Of a DNA stretch of 45,346 nt, positions 41,238 to 45,346 are shown piece after piece. Where the stretch lies: positions 1-45,346 of the forward strand of contig NZ_VCCH02000067.1 of the NCBI RefSeq assembly GCF_005938675.2. Reading direction: 5' to 3'. Below the pieces are notes generated by a model. That model searched no databases. It was not told where the DNA came from and saw nothing but the letters and a program-made list of their open reading frames with translations. The stretch comes from Mycobacterium sp. KBS0706. Lineage in GTDB: Bacteria; Pseudomonadota; Alphaproteobacteria; DSM-16000; Inquilinaceae. Position 1 is the first letter of the stretch. Each line of letters starts with the position of its first letter. Made by a program: the position numbers and the translations under genes.

Positions 41238-42248
41238 CTACTGCAGGTACTGCTTCGGATCCACCGGCGAGCTGTTCTTGCGGACCTCGAAATGCAGCTG
41301 CGGCGCGTCCACGGCGCCGGTCTGGCCGACCGTGCCGATGGTCTGGCCGGCGGTGACCTGATCGCCCTTCTTCACCGACAGCGACGCGGCATGGGCATAG
41401 GCGGTGACCAGCCCGTCGCCATGCTGGATCAGCACCAGGTTGCCATAGCCGCGCAGCTCGTTGCCGGCATAGGCGACGGTGCCGGGGCCGGCCGCCTTGA
41501 TCGGGGTCCCAGCCGGGGCCGAGATGTTGATGCCCTGGTTCGGCTTGCCGCCGAGCGGGGCGTTGTACCCAGCGATCACCGAGCCGGTCACCGGCCAGGC
41601 GAAATGGCCGCCCCGGGCCGCGGTCTGCGGCACGGCGGCGGGCGGCGGCACGGTGGCGCTGGCGACCGGCGGCACCGTCGCGGGCGGAGCCTTCGGCACG
41701 ATCGAGGTCGGGGCGCCGGTCGTCGGCGACAGCGGGGCCTGGCCCGGCACGGCGCCGACGGGCGGGACTGCGCCCGGCACGGAACCGGGGACCACCGGCG
41801 CCGTGGCGCCGCCCGGCGGCGGCAGGCGTTGCACCGCCAGCCCGCTGCCGGTCGACGGCACGGTGTTGAGCGGCGTGCCGCCCATCGGCACGGTCGCGCC
41901 CGGCGTCGTCGCCACCGCGCCCGGCAGCGTGATGGTCGGGGCCGGCCCGGGGGCCGATGCCGGCGCGCCCGGCAGACGCAGCGTCTGGCCGGCCTGCAGC
42001 GCATAGGGCGGCTGCAGCCCGTTCAGCGCGATCAGCCCCGGCATCGAGACGTCGTAGCGGCGGACGATGGACAGCACGTCGTCGCCCGGCTGGACCTGGA
42101 CGGTCGCCGGCCGCTGGGCCAGCTCGTCAGCCCCCGGCGGGACGTTGCAGGCTGCGAGGCTCGCGGCGGCGAGCGTCGTCAGTAGGATGGGCCGCCATCC
42201 TCCCCGTCGGGAAGGTCCGGCAGCAAAGGCACGAAGCGAACTGGCCAC
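41238..42248 (-). CDS. nlpD: NlpD-like lipoprotein with LysM and degenerate M23 domain
   Basis: A 336-residue envelope protein. Signal peptide with lipobox L-A-A-C (Cys34), a LysM module at about 48-92 (VQVQPGDDVLSIVRRYDVSMPGLIALNGLQPPYALQAG), a ~110-residue Pro/Val/Ala linker, and a C-terminal LytM/M23 domain. The zinc ligands of active M23 enzymes are missing: the expected H-x3-D reads NQGIN, and HxH reads QLH, as in E. coli NlpD. It is therefore probably a non-enzymatic amidase activator in cell division. The GTG start at 42248 overlaps the pcm end by 70 bp; no better start keeps the signal peptide. Confidence 0.88.
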   Translation of the reverse strand: MASSLRAFAAGPSRRGGWRPILLTTLAAASLAACNVPPGADELAQRPATVQVQPGDDVLSIVRRYDVSMPGLIALNGLQPPYALQAGQTLRLPGAPASAPGPAPTITLPGAVATTPGATVPMGGTPLNTVPSTGSGLAVQRLPPPGGATAPVVPGSVPGAVPPVGAVPGQAPLSPTTGAPTSIVPKAPPATVPPVASATVPPPAAVPQTAARGGHFAWPVTGSVIAGYNAPLGGKPNQGINISAPAGTPIKAAGPGTVAYAGNELRGYGNLVLIQHGDGLVTAYAHAASLSVKKGDQVTAGQTIGTVGQTGAVDAPQLHFEVRKNSSPVDPKQYLQ

Positions 42249-42844
42249 AGATCCTCCCGCTCCAATCCGGTCTCGGTGCGCGTGAAGCGGACCACGCGCT
42301 GGTTCCGCTTCTCGTCCCCCATGGGAATCACGATTATACCACCGATCGCGAGCTGGTCCGTCAGCGCCGGGGGCGGCAGGTCGCCGCGATGGGCGGCGGT
42401 GACGATGACGCGGTCGAACGGCGCCTGTTCCGGCCAGCCCTTCATGCCGTCGCCCCAGCGCGCGGTGATGTTGCTGATGCGCATGCCGGAGATCCGCTCC
42501 AGCGCCAGGTCGAGCAGCGGCTTGTGCCGCTCGATGGTGTAGAGCCGGCGGCAGATCTTCGCCAGCACCGCCGCCTGGTAGCCGGAGCCGGTGCCGATCT
42601 CCAGCACCTTGTGGCGGTCGCCGACCTCCAGCGCCTGGGTCATCAGCCCAACCACCATGGGCTGGCTGATGGTCTGGCCGTGGCCGATCGGCAGGGCGAT
42701 GTCCTCATAGGCCTGGTCGAGGAAGGCGTCGGGCACGAAGGCCTCGCGCGGCACCCGCTCGATCGCGCCGAGGACGCGATGATCCGTGATCCCCGACCGG
42801 CGGAGATGCATCAGGAGCCGGATCAGCCGCGGCTCGGCGATCAT
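42179..42844 (-). CDS. pcm: Protein-L-isoaspartate O-methyltransferase
   Basis: A 221-residue SAM-dependent methyltransferase that repairs isoaspartyl residues in aged proteins. The SAM-binding motif I is VLEIGTGSGYQAAVLAK, followed by RRLYTIERH, DRVIVTAA and the PMGDEKRNQRVVRFTR segment; the family-specific GQTISQPMVVGLMTQAL is intact. It lies in the surE-pcm-nlpD order known from many proteobacteria, with 25 bp after surE and a 70-bp overlap with nlpD. The final ~8 residues (DLPDGEDGGPSY) are extra to the core. Confidence 0.94.
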   Translation of the reverse strand: MIAEPRLIRLLMHLRRSGITDHRVLGAIERVPREAFVPDAFLDQAYEDIALPIGHGQTISQPMVVGLMTQALEVGDRHKVLEIGTGSGYQAAVLAKICRRLYTIERHKPLLDLALERISGMRISNITARWGDGMKGWPEQAPFDRVIVTAAHRGDLPPPALTDQLAIGGIIVIPMGDEKRNQRVVRFTRTETGLEREDLWPVRFVPLLPDLPDGEDGGPSY

Positions 42845-42869
42845 GGGCGGACACCGATCACGACAGGCC

Positions 42870-43628
42870 CTACTCGGCGAAGGTCCGCCGCAGGGACTGT
42901 ATCGCGGCGGCGTGGTTCAGGTCGAGATGCAGCGGCGTCACCGTTATCCGGCCAGCGGCGATGGCGGACACGTCGGTCTCCGTGCCCTGCAGCGCCTGCT
43001 CGGTCCGGCTGGTGCCGATCCAGAAATAGCTGCGGCCGCGGGGGTCCGTCCGTTCCTCCAGCACGTCGCCGATCTTGCGCAGGCCGTGCGGCACCACGGC
43101 GATGCCGGTCACGGCGTCCGGATCGACCGCCGGGAAGTTGACGTTGACCAGTACCTGGTCCGGCCAGTCGGTGGCGATCGCCTTGCGCGCCACCTCGGCG
43201 CCCCAGCGCGCCGCCGTTTCCCAGTCCGGCCTGCGGCCATCGGCGAATTGCTGGCTGAAGGCGATGGCGCGGATGCCGAGCAGCGTCGCCTCCATCGCCG
43301 CGGCGATGGTGCCGGAATAGGTCACGTCCTCGGCGATGTTGCGGCCGTGGTTGACGCCGGACATCACCAGGTCGGGGCGCTTGTCCTTCATCATGTGGTT
43401 GACGGCCAGCAGCACGCAGTCGGTCGGCGTGCCGTCGACGGCGAAGCGCTTCTCCTCAATCTTCCTGAGGCGCAGCGGCCGGTGGATGGTCAGGGAATGG
43501 CTGGCGGCCGACTGCTCGGTCTCGGGCGCGCAGACCCAGACGTCGTCCGACAGCTCGCGGGCGATGCGCTCGAGCACCGAGAAGCCGGTGGAGTTGATGC
43601 CGTCGTCATTGGCCAGGAGGATGCGCAT
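42870..43628 (-). CDS. surE: 5'/3'-nucleotidase SurE
   Basis: A 252-residue SurE nucleotidase that removes phosphate from nucleoside monophosphates, associated with stress survival. The metal-binding start MRILLANDDGINSTGF carries the Asp-Asp pair, SGVNHGRN carries the Asn ligand, and VDGTPTDCV and YSGTIAAAMEA are standard family pieces. The start is ATG 43628, two bases after the serS stop, so the genes are cotranscribed. Length is as expected. Confidence 0.95.
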   Translation of the reverse strand: MRILLANDDGINSTGFSVLERIARELSDDVWVCAPETEQSAASHSLTIHRPLRLRKIEEKRFAVDGTPTDCVLLAVNHMMKDKRPDLVMSGVNHGRNIAEDVTYSGTIAAAMEATLLGIRAIAFSQQFADGRRPDWETAARWGAEVARKAIATDWPDQVLVNVNFPAVDPDAVTGIAVVPHGLRKIGDVLEERTDPRGRSYFWIGTSRTEQALQGTETDVSAIAAGRITVTPLHLDLNHAAAIQSLRRTFAE

Positions 43629-43630
43629 GG

Positions 43631-44905
43631 TCAGCCCTTCGCTTCCAGGATCTCGAGCCCGCCCATATAGGGCCGCAGCACCTCCGGCACCTCGATCGAG
43701 CCGTCCTGCCGCTGATAGGTCTCCATCACCGCGATCAGGGCGCGGCCGACGGCGACGCCGGAGCCGTTCAAGGTGTGGACGAACCGGGTGCCCTTCTCGC
43801 CCGCCGGCCGGAACCGGCCCTGCATGCGCCGAGCCTGGAACTCGCCGGTGTTGGAGCAGGAGGAGATCTCCCGATACCGCCCCTGCCCCGGCAGCCAGAC
43901 CTCGATGTCGTAGGTCTTGCGGGCGGTGAAGCCCATGTCGCCGGTGCACAGCACGATGGTGCGGAAGGCGAGGCCCAGCCGCTTCAGCACGGTCTCGGCG
44001 CATTGCGTCATGCGCTCGTGCTCGGCGGCCGACTGCTCCGGCGTGGTGACGCTGACCAGCTCGACCTTGCTGAACTGGTGCTGGCGGATCATGCCGCGGG
44101 TGTCGCGTCCGGCGGCACCGGCCTCGGAGCGGAAGCTCGGGGTCAGCGCGGTGAAGCGCAGCGGCAGCCCCTCCGCCTCCAGGATCTCGCCGGCGACCAG
44201 GTTGGTCAGCGGCACCTCGGCGGTCGGGATCAGCCAATGCCCGGTGTTGGTGCGGAACATGTCCTCGGCCGCCTTCGGCAGCTGGCCGGTGCCGAACACC
44301 GCCTCGTCGCGCACCATGAAGGGCGGCGCGATCTCGGTGTAGCCGTGCTCGGTGACGTGCAGGTCCAGCATGAACTGGCCGATGGCGCGCTCCAGCCGGG
44401 CCAGCGCCCCGCGCAGGACCACGAAGCGCGCGCCGGACAGCTTGGAGGCCGCGGCGAAATCCATCAGCCCGAGGCCCTCGCCGAGATCGACATGATCGCG
44501 GGCGGAGTTCAGCCGCCGCGGCTCGCCGGTGCGGCGGATCTCGACATTGGCGCTCTCGTCCCGGCCGTCCGGCACGTCCTCGTCGGGGATGTTCGGCAGC
44601 TCGGCCAGCCGGGCCGTCAGCGCCGCCTCGGCGTCGCGGTCGGCCTGCTCCAGCTCGCCCATCTTCGCCTTGATCGACGCGACCTCGTCCATCAGCGCCT
44701 GGGCGTCGCCGCCCTTGGACTTGACGGCGCCGATCTCCTTCGAGGCGGCGTTGCGGCGGGTCTGCAGCCCCTGCAGCTCGGTGGTGATCTGGCGCCGGCG
44801 CTCGTCCAGCGACAGCAGCTCGGCCGCGACCGGCGACAGACCCCGCCGAGCCATCCCCCTGTCGAAGGCCTCGGGATGCTCTCGGATGAATCGAATGTCG
44901 TGCAT
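43631..44905 (-). CDS. serS: Seryl-tRNA synthetase
   Basis: A 424-residue class II aminoacyl-tRNA synthetase that charges tRNA-Ser (and tRNA-Sec where present). The N-terminal ~110 residues form the long coiled-coil tRNA-binding arm (LDERRRQITTELQGLQTRRNAASKEIG...). The catalytic domain shows motif 2 FRSEAGAAGRDTRGMIRQHQF and motif 3 in SGVAVGRALIAVMETYQ. ATG 44905 gives the normal start MHDIRFIREHPEAF. It precedes surE, pcm and nlpD and may follow tatC, the common alphaproteobacterial order. Confidence 0.96.
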   Translation of the reverse strand: MHDIRFIREHPEAFDRGMARRGLSPVAAELLSLDERRRQITTELQGLQTRRNAASKEIGAVKSKGGDAQALMDEVASIKAKMGELEQADRDAEAALTARLAELPNIPDEDVPDGRDESANVEIRRTGEPRRLNSARDHVDLGEGLGLMDFAAASKLSGARFVVLRGALARLERAIGQFMLDLHVTEHGYTEIAPPFMVRDEAVFGTGQLPKAAEDMFRTNTGHWLIPTAEVPLTNLVAGEILEAEGLPLRFTALTPSFRSEAGAAGRDTRGMIRQHQFSKVELVSVTTPEQSAAEHERMTQCAETVLKRLGLAFRTIVLCTGDMGFTARKTYDIEVWLPGQGRYREISSCSNTGEFQARRMQGRFRPAGEKGTRFVHTLNGSGVAVGRALIAVMETYQRQDGSIEVPEVLRPYMGGLEILEAKG

Positions 44906-45028
44906 CGCGCGCTCGATGACTGCCGGTTCGGGGAATCGTGCGGTGGTTATAGGAGGTGGGCCGGCCGGACGCAAACGGGCCGGGGGGTTGGGATAAGGTT
45001 TGTGCACCTCTCCCATGGGCAAACAATC

Positions 45029-45066
45029 ACCCTCCCTCCCCTCGCGGGAGGGGGCCAGGGGGAGGG
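45029..45066. repeat. GGGGGAGGG-rich near-palindrome
   Basis: CCCTCCCCTCGCGGGAGGGG and GCCAGGGGGAGGG form a near-palindromic stem like the one in the repeat at 6590-6682. It lies in the 322-bp gap upstream of serS, which otherwise holds only the repeat at 45125-45201. Confidence 0.55.
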
Positions 45067-45124
45067 GGTTGGTGCAGCCAGGACCGGGGTGCGCCTGATC
45101 CGGCCTCAACCAGCCAATCGCGCG

Positions 45125-45201
45125 CGGACGCGCGCAGGCCCCTCCCCCTGCCCCCTCGCGCTGGGGGAGGGGGAGAATGGAAGGCCGGGCAGCTGGTGAC
45201 G
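45125..45201. repeat. Dispersed intergenic repeat (inverted copy of 6590-6682)
   Basis: Reverse complement of this stretch runs GTCACCAGCTGCCCGGCCTT, through CTCCCCCTCCCCC...GGGGGCAGGGGGAGG, to GCGCGCGTCCGCGCGC, the same order of blocks as 6590-6682. It fills the region between serS and the partial gene at the right edge. Confidence 0.65.
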
Positions 45202-45227
45202 GGAAGGCACAACAGGTGATGCGACGT

Positions 45228-45346
45228 TCAGCTGCTGTCCGGTTTCGGCGGCTCCGGCTTGGGCCGGCCGGCGGCGGAATCGTCCGGTGCCCGCGGCCAA
45301 GCCTCTGCAGGCTCGCGATCGGCGCGGGCGGTTTCCGCCGGCTCGG
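45228..45346 (-). CDS. Partial gene end, possibly tatC C-terminus
   Basis: Only the last 39 codons are in the window, ending with TGA at 45228. The tail is low-complexity and rich in Glu, Pro, Ala and Arg (ends PKPEPPKPDSS), as is common at the cytoplasmic ends of TatB and TatC in alphaproteobacteria. The gene order tatC-serS-surE makes tatC the best guess, but the sequence itself does not identify the product. Confidence 0.5.
   Translation of the reverse strand, partial: EPAETARADREPAEAWPRAPDDSAAGRPKPEPPKPDSS

Noticed and set aside
1..45346. Prophage, insertion sequence or integron genes
   Set aside because: No transposase, integrase, capsid or terminase-like protein was found in any convincing frame.
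1..45346. tRNA or rRNA genes
   Set aside because: Gene-free stretches were read for cloverleaf and rRNA-like sequence and none was recognised.

Overview
The window comes from a high-GC alphaproteobacterial chromosome, most likely a Rhodospirillales-type organism. The reasons are the strong GC bias at third codon positions, the conserved block (possible tatC end)-serS-surE-pcm-nlpD, yajC and a DUF815 ATPase, homologues of the complex I assembly factors NDUFAF3 and NDUFAF6, and FAD/folate-type TrmFO. Taxonomy is inferred from gene content and order; no rRNA or tRNA gene was seen.

Layout. (1) 1-1950: an AT-richer patch with two orphan genes, one a candidate HEPN-fold protein (RNxxxH motif) and one a small lipoprotein. 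The first is bracketed by two degenerate ~100-bp direct repeats. (2) 1952-5487: a repeat-only RTX protein, a truncated and internally deleted duplicate of its C-terminal half, and between them a heme-oxygenase-fold putative iron oxidase. (3) 5804-10054: an unknown protein, REP-like repeats, an MBL hydrolase divergent from an aromatic ammonia-lyase homologue that has lost the glycine of its MIO cofactor tripeptide, a third RTX C-terminal remnant, and a tiny minus-strand ORF followed by an intrinsic-type terminator. (4) 10087-17301: a DapA-family aldolase and a histidine utilisation cluster: hutC divergent from hutU, a PNPOx-like protein, a canonical hutH, hutG and an APH-type kinase, with a HutC-like palindrome inside the hutU promoter. 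hutI and hutF are not present, so the pathway is incomplete here. (5) 17321-21834: a quinone-reductase-like MDR and a SnoaL-like protein divergent from a LysR regulator, a cyclase-family hydrolase, a DUF2218 protein and an exported six-repeat cysteine-rich protein. (6) 21981-27525: trmFO, then a sugar-type ABC importer whose two permease domains are fused in one polypeptide. (7) 27885-36314: an aldo/keto reductase divergent from a LysR regulator, and an IclR-(5-oxoprolinase HyuA-HyuB fusion)-OPT transporter operon that looks like a module for oligopeptide or pyroglutamate use. (8) 36497-45346: a vestigial gene start, the NDUFAF6-like gene, an FAD monooxygenase and cupin pair, NDUFAF3-like, yajC, the DUF815 ATPase, nlpD-pcm-surE-serS and the end of a partial gene that may be tatC.

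The last region looks like conserved backbone: in many alphaproteobacteria yajC-secD-secF-NDUFAF3-NDUFAF6-trmFO are close together. Here secD/secF are missing from between yajC and the NDUFAF3 homologue, and catabolic genes separate the rest. The observations most worth following up are the MIO-less lyase homologue, the HEPN candidate between repeats, the RTX duplication with an exact 327-bp in-frame deletion, and the cysteine-rich repeat protein.
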